In this document: piece after piece, positions 53,029-64,000 of the stretch
Numbering within the stretch: the stretch's first letter is position 1
Layout of the letters: each line of letters opens with the position of its first letter
DNA from: Tethya wilhelma
Lineage: Eukaryota; Porifera; Demospongiae; Tethyida; Tethyidae
DNA: 64,000 nt
Direction of reading: 5' to 3'
NCBI GenBank assembly: GCA_964030475.1
Contig: CAXIPT010000001.1
Location: 16,325,723-16,389,722, forward strand
Position numbers and translations under genes: made by a program
The notes under the pieces: model-generated
What the model was told of the DNA's origin: nothing
The model's database searches: none
Seen by the model: only the letters and a program-made list of their open reading frames with translations

Positions 53029-56000
53029 GCGGCTGGTCTCACATCTCCTCGAGGGAGCATTCCCAATCCATCCTTTCCTCAGTTCTCCAACCCCGCCGGC
53101 ATGCCCGGAGGACCTGTGTCCACTGCAGGAGGAGCCACTGTCAGCGGTGTGAGAGTCTCCGTTCTCGACAAACCTCCAACTCAGATGCCGACTGCCAACG
53201 TTCCTCATCACAGCAGCACGGCTGGCGGTGGCGTAGTTGCAGCCACTGGTGCCGTTGCTCAGCCACGACCACAGAGCTCTGCCTATCCCATGGATGCTCA
53301 GAATCCTGCTGCAATGGGAGCCCTTATGAGACCTTACATGCCCGGTGCACACTCCCCAGACACACCGCCAGGTGAGTGAGTGTTGACTGCATGCACAACT
53401 ATGAATTTTTTTTATTTTTATTTATTTATTTTTTTTTTTGATTCTTGGAAAATGAATATATGATAAGACATATACTGTGTGATTGTAGTATGATAATTGT
53501 GCTGAATGGTGGGGTGTTTTTTTTTGTTTTTTTTTTGTAATGAAATCCTTCGATCTTGTAATATGATTTTAACACAAATGTGTGTTAATGAATGCACATT
53601 CAGTTAGTGTTTCCACAAGACTTGTTATTTTTACTCCTAGAGATGTGGAATTACTCACCCTCATACATGTACAGTCATATAACAGTTACATGTATGACTG
53701 TATGTGTGTGCACACAATAATATATGTGGATCTATTGTACTTCTACTCTTTCATTTAGGAATGGACATGACTCGTCAGCTCCACTCTCACCCCCTGAGTC
53801 AGACCTATCGTCCCGGGATGATGGGTATCCCCACGGCGAGCTACCCCCCTCCCCCCGGAGCCTACCCCCCTCATGTAGCACTCAGGTTCGACCACTCAGG
53901 AATGGCCTACGTGGACTGGATGCATGTGAGTGTGCGTTAAAAAATTTGCAATGTTTTTTTTTTTTATGCCGTGCTCTGTAATTGTTCAATTGTGAAAGTA
54001 CCTAAGTGTTGTTTGGTACACTGTGTGGGTTGGTTTATGTACAAGTTAAGCAATACAACATTACAGTGCATGGATGTGTATCTATGTACAGTATGTGATG
54101 TGTGCACTTCATGTCGCATTCACTGTGTTCATGTGTTCACTCACCCTCTGTATACAGGAAGCCAAGCCTCCTCCTCCTCCACCAGAAGAACAGTAAGTTC
54201 GACTATCGTAGAGTAATCATCCATTTGAATCTTTGTGTCAATGTGCATATGTACACACACACACACACACACATTTATGTTCAAATGCTCTCTCTCTCTC
54301 TTTTGCTCCCTCTCAGGCCTGCTCAACCAGTGGAGTGTCCAGAGTGTGGCCGTATGTTCAAAAACAACAAAGCTCTTAATGGACACATGAGACTTCATGG
54401 AGGATTTGACTGGACCAAAAAGGTGAGAAGATATTAACAGAGTAATAGGTACTTCATGTACCTTAAGTGGCTCAGCATTTTAGTCTGCAAGTTTCGAAAG
54501 ATACAAGTACAAGAACTGGCTCTAATCTTTTGCTTAGAATGGTGTTGATTCTTGTATAAAATCAACTTATAAAAGATTGCCATTGTGAATCCCCGATCAT
54601 TAGAATCACACCATCTAACCTCAAATCGATTTCAACTCAAATTGGTTTCAATCTATCATTGCAGTTGTTCTTTCACCACAGGTGTATTCACGTATTATGC
54701 ACGCACATATCACAGTGTCATGCATGTTCTATGCATGTATGATATCGTGTTGCATGAATGTGCGTGTTTGTTGTCAGTGGGAACCCACCCTCGTGTTACC
54801 AGGCCAGTGAATGGCTGTGGCCATGTAGGCTGGTTAACCACACCATCATTACCAGTGTGTGTGGTATCAAGTTTTAATGGGCTCAAAAGAAGCGGCTCTA
54901 GTTGTTTGGACGATCGCACAAAAGACCCGCTCGTGATTGATGTTTGTTGTGTTTACGGTCAGAGACGTGGCTTCACTTCTAGGAGCCACTGTGTGGCTTG
55001 ATGTTGTCCCATATTTGAGGGAGTAGCTCCGTCAGGTGCACTGGTTAGAGGTAGATGCATCCTATTGACATGCACATCTGCACACGCCTGGCTGCATAGT
55101 TACACAGCTCGCAGTGTAGCAGCATCATGTGTGATGTAACATGCTCTAATAGTGTCCATGCACTGTGTGTGTAGGTGCTGTACTCTGAAAGATTCCCAGA
55201 TTATATGGAACTCTTCCTATTATTGTTAATAATTATGTGCACATAATATCTGATGTCAGTGCCAAACTGTGGGTAGAATATGGTTTCATCCGATTAAATT
55301 TTTACAAAGCAGGAACTTTTATAGAAAAAAAATCATGAGTGCATGGCCAATACTTACAGTTTTGCTAGATCTCATGACATTGTATGATGATTATACTGAC
55401 TTTCATTTTGTATTTGTCCAGCCATTCATAGCCCTGGACAACAAGAACAAGGAGTCCACGACCAGCTCCACCTCTGCCTCTGACGCCTCCACCAGCACTC
55501 ACAATGGAGACGGTGATTCAGACAAGAAATCAAAATCGAAAAAGAGGTCAACTTCCAGTGCCAATTCTCGCTCTCGCTCCAAATCTCCACTCCCGAGCGA
55601 CAGTGCCAAGAATAAGAAGCGACGTCGTTCGTCCGAAGACACCAACCCTCTTGTGAAAGAGGTGAAAAAGGAGGCAATCTCCTCCTCCTCCCCCCTCCCT
55701 GTCCCCCGAGCTCCCAGCGTCTTTACCTTCGACACAAAAGTCGACCACAAAAACCTATCCGGAGGAGGTAGCATGCAAGATGCTGGCACCATGACTCAAC
55801 CAGCCACACGCAATGCTACTCTCGATGATCTCTGTCGTGCTGTGGAGGAGCTGGAGCGGATCGAGAACAACAAAGGGCACAAGTGGAAGGGTGGAGGCGG
55901 AGAAGGAGGGTCAAGCATTGCGCACAGCCGAAGTCTGGATGTGGACGAGTTTGGTCGCAAACGTCCTCAAGATATCGTGATACCGTCTCACTCGAGTCCA

Positions 56001-57254
56001 GCCATTGAGAGGGACAGGCACAGGCTTGGAGCCACGCCCCCTTACACCCCTCCTCCCATTCTCAGTCCTGCTCGGTCGATGACGATGATAGCTACGGTTG
56101 CCCAACCAGGCACGCCGAGTCGCATCCTCCACACCTGGAGCAGCCGGAGGAGCAGCGATGGGAGAAAGCCTTCAGAGTCCGAGGAAGGTTATGCTGAACC
56201 CAGGATCAACGTGGGAAAGGAATTTCAAGCCATTCTGCCGGACTGTAATGGTATGTATTAGCTAGCATACATACGTTGTACAATATTATGTATGTAGCTA
56301 GGGTACAGGTGGAATAATAGTATTATGCAATGTACCCTTGCTAGTACATAATTATATTATTCCATGTCACTTGTGTTGTTATTATTATCAAGAAATGTCA
56401 ATCATTGTCCATTGTCCGTGTACATGTAAATTGTGTGTTATATTTTCTGTTCACTCACTCCCTGTCTCTCTGGCTGTCTTACTCCCTGTCTCTCTGACTC
56501 TGTCTCACTCCCTGTCTCTCTAACTCTGTCTTACTCCCTGTCTCTCTAACTCTGTCTTACTCCCTGTCTCTCTGACTCTCTCTTACTCCCTGTCTCTCTG
56601 ACTCTCTCTTACTCCCTGTCTCTCTGACTCTCTCTTACTCCCTGTCTCTCTGACTCTGTCTTACTCCCTGTGTGTTGTGTCTTGTAGAATCCCGTGTAAG
56701 GGCTTCACAAGACGAACACAGAGCCACAAAAGTGTGGCAGCCCATAAAGGACTTGACTGCTGAAGACGACAGTGTGATTGATGGCTATTTGGAGTTAGCT
56801 TGCTCTCCGGCCTCACCCTGTGCTGGCAGGAACAAAGAACTAGCCTTGCATCTGCTCTTCCAACTGGGCGGCTCCGTAAAGGTGTGTACATGTGTGTATA
56901 ATGTGTGTGTGTGTGTGTGTGTTATAGGTGTATACTGGTAATTTGGAGGTACAAATTTCATATAATTTAGAATTATTTGTACACATAATTTATTGAGTTC
57001 ATTCTAAAAAAAATTAACAGTAGTGTAAAAACAATTTACTATTCACAAAATTTCTCTAATAATTATATATCCATGCCAACCCACTGAAATTAAATGATAG
57101 AACCTTTCAAGGAAATTTGTTTGCACAATTTCACAGGAGGCAGTCAGACTGATGTTGAATGGGAAGTCGGTGTTCAGTGCCAGCCACCCAATGTCCACTT
57201 ACAACTACTCTGGATCGAAGAGGTGGTCTGCTAAAGAGAGGCAGCAGTTTAGGN

Positions 57255-57345
<91 letters not shown>

Positions 57346-57546
57346 GGCTTTGACTGCCTTTGAGGGTTTTGGTCAGTTTTAATGTCCTCTCTTCTCTTCT
57401 CTCTTTTCAGGTGGAGAGCAAGACCCTCCAGGAAGTGATTGAGTACTACTATTCTTGGAAGAAGTACTGCAGTGACGAGTATCGTGGACGAAACAGACAT
57501 CTTAGTGAAGAGGTACAGTGTCACGATTATCTTGCTTGTGAAAGCT

Positions 57547-57602
<56 letters not shown>

Positions 57603-59406
57603 NGTGTGTGTGCGTGTGTGTGCGTGTGTGTGTGTGTTTGTGTGGAGAATTATATATTGGAGTGCTCATGGTATCTTCTGTGTATTGAGCTCTTCAGTAG
57701 TGCTGTCATTTAAACACCTAATACTAGTGAACATTTTACCTTGTTTGGCAACATCATTCTACTGTGTAGGTGACTGGCCTCACTAACTAGGCCTTCCTAG
57801 CTCTGGCTTATTGCTACATGTAGGCTCAGGAAAGCAATACAGCATGCCACAAAGGCCTGGTTTACAGTGCTATACATGCACAACAGAGCTTACGTGTACT
57901 CTTAATATGACTCATACAACCTAAACTCTATTCCCACTCACAGATCCTTGGCTCTGATGAAGAGGACATGTGCTACCAGGAGATACCGTCCTCCAGCTCC
58001 TCGGCCTCTGCAGACAACGACACTCCACCCTTCCCCAATGAAGCCTCATCCAAGTCCGAGGGAGATCATGAGAAAATGTCAAAGACACAGAGAGAACACA
58101 AGCACAACAGCAGCGGCAGTGGCAAGGTAGAGAAACCAGTCAGGCAGCTGCAAGAGAAGCACTACGCCGCCTACTTGGAGCAGCCACCTCACTTCAACCA
58201 GCCACCCCAACCGCCACGGTTTGCCCATCCTCACCTCCATCCTTCATCGCTCCCAGATGGTCCCGGGATATACGAGCACCTCCCTATTGTCTATGCCCCG
58301 CACACTGCCCACCCTCCCCAGGGTCAACCTGTACACCAGTACAAGTGTAAATACCCAGGGTGCAATCAGGTACAGTGTGATACACCAATATGTGCATGCA
58401 CACACATTATAACAATATTCAGTGGAGTTATATTCATTATTTCTTTTTTTTTTTTAAATGTTAGGTTTTCACTTCAATTTTTGCACTTAATGGCCACATT
58501 CGTGTACATGGAGGAAGGTAAGCTCACATACATGATTATTGATATCATGATTGCATACTGGGTCGGTGAACTAGAATAGATTTTATAATGTTCTTGATTT
58601 CTCTCTACTTTGATTTTTATGTTTAGAATTTTACATGTACACACACACACACACACATACACACACACATACACAGTTTCTACCCCAGGCCTCAGGCTCC
58701 TAGTGTCGGTGGTGGTAGTGGTGGCAGTCACTCCATCTCCTCCTCTTCCTCTGCTGCTGCTGGTGGTGCCACTGCTCCATCTGGCTCCACCCTCAATGCT
58801 CCACCCACTCATGTTCACGTCGGCACCTCGACCCTCCCCTCCTCTTCCTCCGGCTCTCACAGACCTCATTCCCACTCTCACAAGGTCAGTCCCGGCACCA
58901 CCGAATACCAGTTGGCCAAGGCCTTGTTGGACCTGCCTCGCTCTCGGAGTCCCGCTAGAAGTGGTTATCACACACCCTCTCCTAAACCATCCCCCATCAA
59001 GAGCAGGTCGCCTGCCACCAAGAAGAAGGTGGCTGGCTCTAGTTCCAGTCCGGGAGAGAGGGAGGGCTACTACCCTTGCAATAGATGTGGACGGTAGGTT
59101 AAGTGTGGTGTTGTGTTTGTGTGCTGTATAAAGTTACGGTGCACAGTTTGCTCGGATCACGTATTATTTACATTCAAATTGTACAATAAATTTGTTTTTC
59201 AGTAGCCTATGTTAACCAATTTTTTTCCAGCCTAATGAGAGGAGCCTGGCTGCTAGGTTATGCATGCATGTCAATTGACTTTAAGAAAACATTCTGCTGA
59301 AAGTGATTGGTTTTTCTTTGTCTTTGTTTGGTTTTCTTCTAGGGTGTTCACCAAGGTGAAGAGTCGCAGTGCTCACATGAAATCACACATCATCAAACCA
59401 CATTGA
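46987..59406 (+). CDS. TRERF1: ELM2-SANT zinc-finger protein, TRERF1/ZNF541/MIDEAS-like (MiDAC scaffold)
   Basis: Relatives scaffold the mitotic deacetylase complex with HDAC1/2 and DNTTIP1. About fourteen exons join in phase: 46987-~47295, ~48172-48223, ~48995-49049, 50755-53371, 53759-53926, ~54159-54193, 54317-54422, 55422-56251, 56688-56880, 57138-~57253, 57411-57511, ~57943-58369, 58465-58517, 58690-59092 and 59343-59406. Large exon 4 starts with an unusual finger (GCTCGRIFETQRGRSMHWAH), then a long Ser/Thr-rich disordered region with AT-hook-like RKRGRPPKNR and a poly-Gln run. Later come C2H2 finger PVECPECGRMFKNNKALNGH, ELM2 (RINVGKEFQAILPDCN...VWQPIKDL), SANT (SGSKRWSAKERQQFR...KTLQEVIEYYYSWKK), finger KCKYPGCNQVFTSIFALNGH, and last finger YPCNRCGRVFTKVKSRSAHM. 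The middle of SANT is missing at an N gap. An orthologue of the combined TRERF1/ZNF541 group. Confidence 0.88.
49051..50754. other. Long intron of the ELM2-SANT gene
   Basis: Starts at donor GTAAGT (49050) and ends at acceptor CAG before 50755. It holds a (GT)n tract at ~49630-49688 and shorter GT runs. No gene or RNA is recognised. Confidence 0.6.
52985..53029 (+). repeat. Poly-glutamine (CAG/CAA) tract
   Basis: About sixteen consecutive Gln codons (mixed CAG and CAA) in the large disordered exon of the ELM2-SANT gene. The mixed codons lower slippage relative to pure CAG. Confidence 0.95.
56475..56672. repeat. 26-bp pyrimidine-rich minisatellite before a splice acceptor
   Basis: About seven to eight tandem units of TACTCCCTGTCTCTCTGACT plus CTCTCT with small variants (CTAACTCTGTCT). 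It ends 15 bp before the acceptor TTGTAG of the second ELM2 exon, so it acts as a very long polypyrimidine tract. Confidence 0.9.
57254..57342. other. N gap plus (CT)n tract interrupting the SANT-coding region
   Basis: The SANT exon breaks at ...ERQQFR, followed by N (57254) and about 44 CT units. About 17 residues expected in a SANT domain are not found before VESKTLQEV at 57411. Just after the tract, GCTTTGACTGCCTTTGAGGG reads ALTAFEG, which resembles the missing helix, so part of the exon may survive here. Confidence 0.75.
57548..57637. repeat. (GT)n microsatellite with an N gap
   Basis: About 40 GT units with N at 57603, in the intron following the SANT exon. Length is unreliable because of the N. 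Confidence 0.95.
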
Positions 59407-60341
59407 AAAATTAATATTCAAGCACACCGTCACATGTATCTGGTATCATACACCGTATAGCAATATTATTGACAGCAAGTACATTTGTAAGAATTATAAT
59501 TGTAGGAATATCTTGTTAAGTGTGGTACTCATACAATGGTCATTGGAACACACAGCAGAGAACTTGTAACATTTCATCTTTTGTCCATTTTGTTTTGTAA
59601 CAATAATTCTCTGGGTCTTTTTTTTTTTCCTTTGTGCATCACTATATTGCTGTGTGCGTCTGCACTTTAGGGGGGAAATGACAATTGGCACTAGCTATTG
59701 TGTCTAGACACTTCCTTGTGGCTAAGATACATACCTCTTCTATTTATTGTCTTCTTGAGAATTGGACACTTTTCTTTCCTTGAAATTTCTGCTTATAAAT
59801 ATATAATGCTGTTTGCACCGTAAGAATTATTGTACAGTACTTTGTGCACAATATCTTGTTTTGTATGCTTTGTGTCCTCTTATTTGAAATGTCTTTCTTT
59901 TGTGTCTACAAATTTAATGGTGTTTTCCACTCATCATTATATATATATACTTATCCATGATAGCAAATTTATATGGCACACTTGATCACTGATCTAATTA
60001 AAGCACACTGACCTCACAAATTCACTTTTTCTTTTCTTTTCATTTTTTTTTTTTTTTTTGCAAGCATGCAGTATACATCATAATATGTATTGTGTAGCTA
60101 TTATTATGATAATTAATAATTATTATCATTAATTTGTTTTGTTTATCATCCCCCATAATTATATATATATATACAGCGCTGTCTTTGTGTTGGTAACTAT
60201 AACCCTCCCTGCTAATTAATTATTATTGTAATCACGAAAATCATTAATATCGATCAATCAGGTATAGCATAGGTTATAAGATGGGGGGAAAACTATGGGA
60301 TCAGTAATAGCTACATTGCACTATTTTAATTATTTCAACTT
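59407..60341. other. Convergent 3' regions of the ELM2-SANT gene and MACROD1-like gene
   Basis: AT-rich with poly-T and (AT)n stretches. Must contain both 3' UTRs. No coding or structured RNA signal is evident. Confidence 0.45.
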
Positions 60342-63163
60342 TCAAGCTGATTCTCCAGATATTGGATCTGTTTTAGCTCTCTTGGTATCTTGTCCTTCTT
60401 CTTCTGTCACATTGTCTGTTGGGTCTACCTCCTCTTGTTGGTCTACCTCCATCTCCTCTTCTCCATTGTCTTCACCAGTCGCAGGGTCAGCGGGAGAGGG
60501 GTCCACTTCAGCAGGTGGTGGTCTCTCTGAGAGTGGTGGTGTGTGAGATTGCTGTTCACCTATTGTTTGTCTGGCAGCTGCACTTGGAGCTGTAAAGAAA
60601 ACAAGTCAAGAAAATTAGCTCTTCATGAACATCAATCATAGCTACAGACACTAGCCTTGTACCCAGGCCACTCCCAGCTTTTTAGTAATACACGTTAAGC
60701 CTGTTTCTTAGCGTATAAGGCTAAGAACTGGAAGTGGCCTGAGTACGAGGCTAGCTAGACACTAGATAATAATATACTAATGTAACCTAGTCACTGTATG
60801 GCATGGTTAGGTTTGAACACATGCTATAATTAATTTCTCTATGCCTGTATACCTCACAACTGCATGAAGTGAATTTGCAGACAATCAAATAGTCATAGTT
60901 ATTGTATATACCTGGCTCAGTGACGGTCTTCCTCAGAGTTGGAACACCTTCTTGGCTAGCGGTGTCTTCCTTGTCACTAGCTGCAGTGGGTGGTGTGGTG
61001 GCTCCTTGCTGTGGGTCAGGACTGTCGCCTGTTAGATCCACTGGTTCTTCTTCGGCTGGGAAGTAACACTGAAGCAGCTTCTTGTATATTTCAAAGTCTT
61101 GCTTGAGAAATACACAGAATATGATACGGTCCACCTGCCAAAATTAATTAATATCATTGATATAATAATATTATGCATAATTTAAGGAATTCGTGCATGA
61201 TTCTGTGCATGTGTGTCACCTTGTCAGCATTATCTTCTGTTTCCAGCCATTTTCTAGTCACTGCTAATGCAATGTGTGCAGCACTTACATTTGGGAAACC
61301 TGCATATATAGTGCATAATATATATTACGTAGAAAAATGGTTACAACTTGTCACTAAGTCATCCTTGTTCGACGTTCACTATTAGTTTATGAATATGCAA
61401 ATGAACCCACCGTACACTCCTGTGGCTATACAACAGAATGCCTGCAAAAGTGAAATTGTGACAATGACCGCTTAGTAGTACTTTAACGTGAAAGTAACAG
61501 ATGTAACAGCTTGCATAATAAACTTGACACAATAAAATACAAACTGAACCACTACATCTCAATAACAGCAGAGTGAGAGACCTCATCCATACTTTCCTCG
61601 AAATAATAATTATAAGTACTGCTAAGACTATGTATGATAATCATAGTAATTTTACACACAAACTCACCACAGATCTAATGTTGTGCTGTAAAACTAATTG
61701 AAGGCAGGTGTCGTAGCAACTAATCAAGCTATCTTGACTGGAATCCATTGGACCAACAGTATGAAGAATATCTACAAAATACATATTCCCACAACAGTAT
61801 AATGATCGACACTCATGAAAGGTAACACATGCACGCATTGCACCCCTACATTTTGCTGGTAGTCTATGACCGGAGGTCAGCTTAGCATCTCCACAGACGC
61901 AGCCTCCTAGTGTAAGACACTCTTCTCTGAGGGAGTAGCTAGCTGCTCTGTGGATGGCACCATCCACTCCACCACCTCCAAGCAGAGAAGAGTTGGCTGC
62001 ATTGACGATGGCATCAATCTCCAGACAGGTGATGTCACCTCTCCATAGTGACACTTTCTTGACGAGTGCCTGGTTGAGATCTTGGTTAAAGCTGATTATT
62101 TTGTCAACATGTGCTGTGAATTTGGGGACTGGGAAAACACAAGAACACAATATAATACAATCATATATGTATGTTTCTTTTTGCTTCCTACTGTTGATAC
62201 TAATATACATATTCTCCTATGAATGAATGGAGATTCCTTACCTTGTTTTACATCTTCCTCCCATGTGGGTATGTTCTTCAGAGTGACGTACTTTTTACCA
62301 CAAGAGTACAGCTTACGCTTCTCATCAAGAGACAGGTTCTCATAGTAAGCACGATCTACAAAAAAGGCACCAAACAATTAACATCAATAGTCATTTCAAA
62401 TAAATAGAGAAAATTGACCTCTCTTTGGTTCAGAACCAGATGAAAACCACCTCTTGAATGTCGGTGTAAAGTACTTAAAAAGGCCACCACCTCCACCACC
62501 ACTACTTGCATCTGATGTTGTCTTCTTTGATTCAGGTTTGCTTGCCACATTCTGCTGATCACTTCTTTCATTGGCCTCTTCTTCTTGGGGTTTTGTTTCC
62601 CCTTGGGGTTTTGTTTCCCCTTGAGTTGCTCCTCCATCTCCTTGCTTCTCGGTGGCTTCTTCTGCTAGGGGTTTTGCTTCCTCTTGTCCCATTCCTTCTT
62701 CTCCTTGCTTGTCATATGTTTCAACGCTATTATCTTCTTGTTGAGCTGGTGACTTTTCGTGCTGAGTTTGTTCAGGAGATGTTTGAATCTCCTCCTTTGT
62801 ATGATCTTCAGGAGGACTCTGAACCCTTACTTCTGATGCTTGTGGTTGTTGTGTGTCTGAGTGATCTGCCTGCCTTGGTGGAACAACATTGGATAGATCA
62901 TTGTCATTTGTTGAGGGAACTTGACCTGTTTCAGGATCTTTGGCAGTCTGACCAGTTTCTGGTGTTTCAGTTTGCTCCACCAGATTGGAGGGTTGTTGTT
63001 CAGCCATGATGGACGTTGAATACAAATGCCTGAAAGTAGTCAATAGCACAGTACGAGACTCAGAAGTCCACTGAAGTGAAACTGACTTGACAATCGGTGA
63101 GACAGTGGTGACAGCTCTCTTGGTTCTGAGAAAGTGGAAAACAGTAGCTCTTGCTGCCCACAT
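60342..63163 (-). CDS. MACROD1: Mono-ADP-ribosylhydrolase, MACROD1-like macrodomain protein
   Basis: Removes ADP-ribose from acidic residues and deacetylates O-acetyl-ADP-ribose. About eight exons, 63163 to TGA 60344-60342. The chosen start MWAARATVFHFLRTKRAVTT gives an Arg-rich, hydroxylated presequence typical of mitochondrial import; an internal start MAEQQPSNL (63007) would lack it. Next is a ~190-residue Glu/Gln/Pro-rich insert (with GETKPQ repeats). Then LSLDEKRKLYSCGKKYVTLK and NIPTWEED, as in MACROD1. The macrodomain has VSLWRGDITCLEIDAIVNAA, NSSLLGGGGVDGAIHRAA, YILHTVGP, ATGVYGG and VDRIIFCVFLKQDFEIYKKL. Key Asn and Gly-rich ADP-ribose loops are intact. A ~140-residue acidic tail with KRAKTD follows and is not in MACROD1. 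MACROD2 also has a long acidic tail, so the gene may be an orthologue of both. Confidence 0.9.
60651..60754. repeat. Complete 104-bp MITE-like palindromic element
   Basis: The ends CTAGCCTTGTACCCAGGCCA and, reversed, CTAGCCTCGTACTCAGGCCA form imperfect inverted repeats that continue inward through CTYCCAG. No coding capacity. It lies in the last intron of the MACROD1-like gene. Terminal fragments of the same family occur at 2195-2213, 3555-3573 and 6046-6085. Confidence 0.85.
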
Positions 63164-63242
63164 GAGAGTGAGGAGACATCTATGGGAATTCCCCCAATTT
63201 ACGACAAGCGCTGACGTAATGTAAATAAACGATCGATCAACA
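63164..63242. promoter_or_regulatory. Bidirectional promoter region, MACROD1-like/DESI2
   Basis: About 80 bp between divergent start codons. Contains TGACGTAA, a CRE/ATF-like core, and CGATCGATC. The upstream minus frame stays open across it, so the exact MACROD1 start is not certain. Confidence 0.55.
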
Positions 63243-64000
63243 ATGATGGAGGACGATCGCAACTCTCTCGATTACATGTTGGACGAATTGGAGCAGGAGA
63301 GCATAAGAAGGGAAGAAGAAAACAGACGGACACAAGGCTCTGAAGTTTATCTCAATGTCTACGATATGGTAAAGACTCTAAATACAGTAAATTTATGCTT
63401 GCAAGTTGGAGTTCTACAAATTTATTTCTTTTATTATTTATATTTTATATCCATGGATACCTAAACTTGTTGTTTTCAGATTTGGGTGAATGGGTATGTG
63501 TCTCGGTTAGGTATTGGTGCTTTTCACACTGGAGTACAGATACATGGAAGAGGTAGGTTTATATACGTTGAACCATCAACAATTTTCACACAGTGAGTGG
63601 CATGATAGTACCTTCACCACAAGTGTATGTTAGATGACTCTGAATCTTGCACACATACACACACTACTGTCTTATGTATACACAATCAGAGTATGCTTAC
63701 GGAGGTCACCCTTACTCTTACACTGGCGTCTACGAAATGGAACCGAAACAAGAAGAAGACATTGCTGGACAAGGAGTGAAGTTCAAGCAAACCGTCCACC
63801 TTGGACACACAGCAATGACCCTAGACGAGGTCAAGGAGCTGGTGCACACCCTTGGCAAAGATTACAATGGGAACTCTTACCACATAATCTACAAGTGAGC
63901 TGTGGTGGTCTTTTGAACTAGAGTAGCATAACGAGGTTGGCTAACATGTCTCACCTCATTACATACAACAGTTCTGACATCAAAGTCCGTTGTTCCACAA
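63243..64000 (+). CDS. DESI2: Desumoylating/deubiquitinating isopeptidase DESI2 (partial)
   Basis: PPPDE-family thiol peptidase acting on SUMO or ubiquitin conjugates. Four exons are visible. Exon 1 (63243-~63367) has a lineage-specific start MMEDDRNSLDYMLDELEQES, then VYLNVYDM. Exon 2 reads IWVNGYVSRLGIGAFHTGVQ, containing the catalytic His in AFHTG. Exon 3 (~63690-63894) reads EYAYGGHPYSYTGVYEMEPK and YNGNSYHIIYK. These match DESI2 (PPPDE1) in order. The exon with the catalytic Cys (NCNHF in relatives) is not recognisable before the window ends; the bases after 63971 could start another exon but do not give that motif. The gene is cut by the window edge. Confidence 0.88.

Noticed and set aside
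57152..57786. Frames through (CT)n and (GT)n tracts
   Set aside because: These are Leu-Ser and Cys-Val runs from repeats spanning N gaps, not proteins.

Overview
The window is nuclear DNA of an early-branching animal. Genes are intron-rich with short GT-AG introns, and the protein set is animal (prominin, SLC46, DCAF5, B56, MiDAC-type ELM2/SANT factor). Genes are densely packed. A demosponge is my best guess, mainly because of the compact layout and the large beta-helix plus multi-membrane-span protein, a type I associate with sponge genomes; the species cannot be fixed from sequence alone. AT-rich spacers, long (GT)n/(CT)n tracts, several small inverted-repeat elements and four single-N joins mark it as a draft scaffold.

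Layout: 0.2-4.3 kb, radial spoke head gene RSPH4/6 (+) carrying a 1.3-kb perfect tandem duplication. 4.7-7.4 kb, SLC46-type transporter (-). 8.2-22.9 kb, a prominin (CD133) homologue (-) with an unusual extra membrane module at its C-terminus; a ~7-kb intron of this gene holds a large, essentially intronless gene on the opposite strand (12.5-18.1 kb). 23.3-27.5 kb, DCAF5 (-). 27.6-28.7 kb, DNAJC22 (+). 28.9-32.6 kb, a head-to-head pair of ASRGL1-like isoaspartyl peptidases that appears twice because two overlapping contigs, probably alleles, were joined at an N. 32.7-33.5 kb, COX20 (+). 33.6-35.8 kb, TRIT1 (-). 35.9-38.0 kb, EIF4A3 (+). 38.3-38.9 kb, GINS1 (-). 39.3-45.6 kb, PP2A B56 subunit (+). 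47.0-59.4 kb, TRERF1/ZNF541/MIDEAS-like ELM2-SANT zinc-finger protein (+). 60.3-63.2 kb, MACROD1-like (-). 63.2 kb to the edge, DESI2 (+), truncated by the window.

Most genes are unrelated housekeeping functions: translation and exon-junction complex, tRNA modification, DNA replication, cytochrome oxidase assembly, ubiquitin ligase adaptor, phosphatase targeting, chromatin deacetylation and ADP-ribose removal. The organising principle is architecture rather than pathway. Five head-to-head pairs have start codons 70-350 bp apart and probably share bidirectional promoters. Neighbouring genes converge with only 60-300 bp between stops.

The main points of interest are the prominin with four extra predicted membrane spans, the nested gene with 29-residue tandem repeats and two reading-frame breaks, the mosaic similarity of the inverted ASRGL1 paralogues, an RFX X-box-like site directly upstream of the ciliary gene, and assembly artefacts that would mislead automatic annotation.
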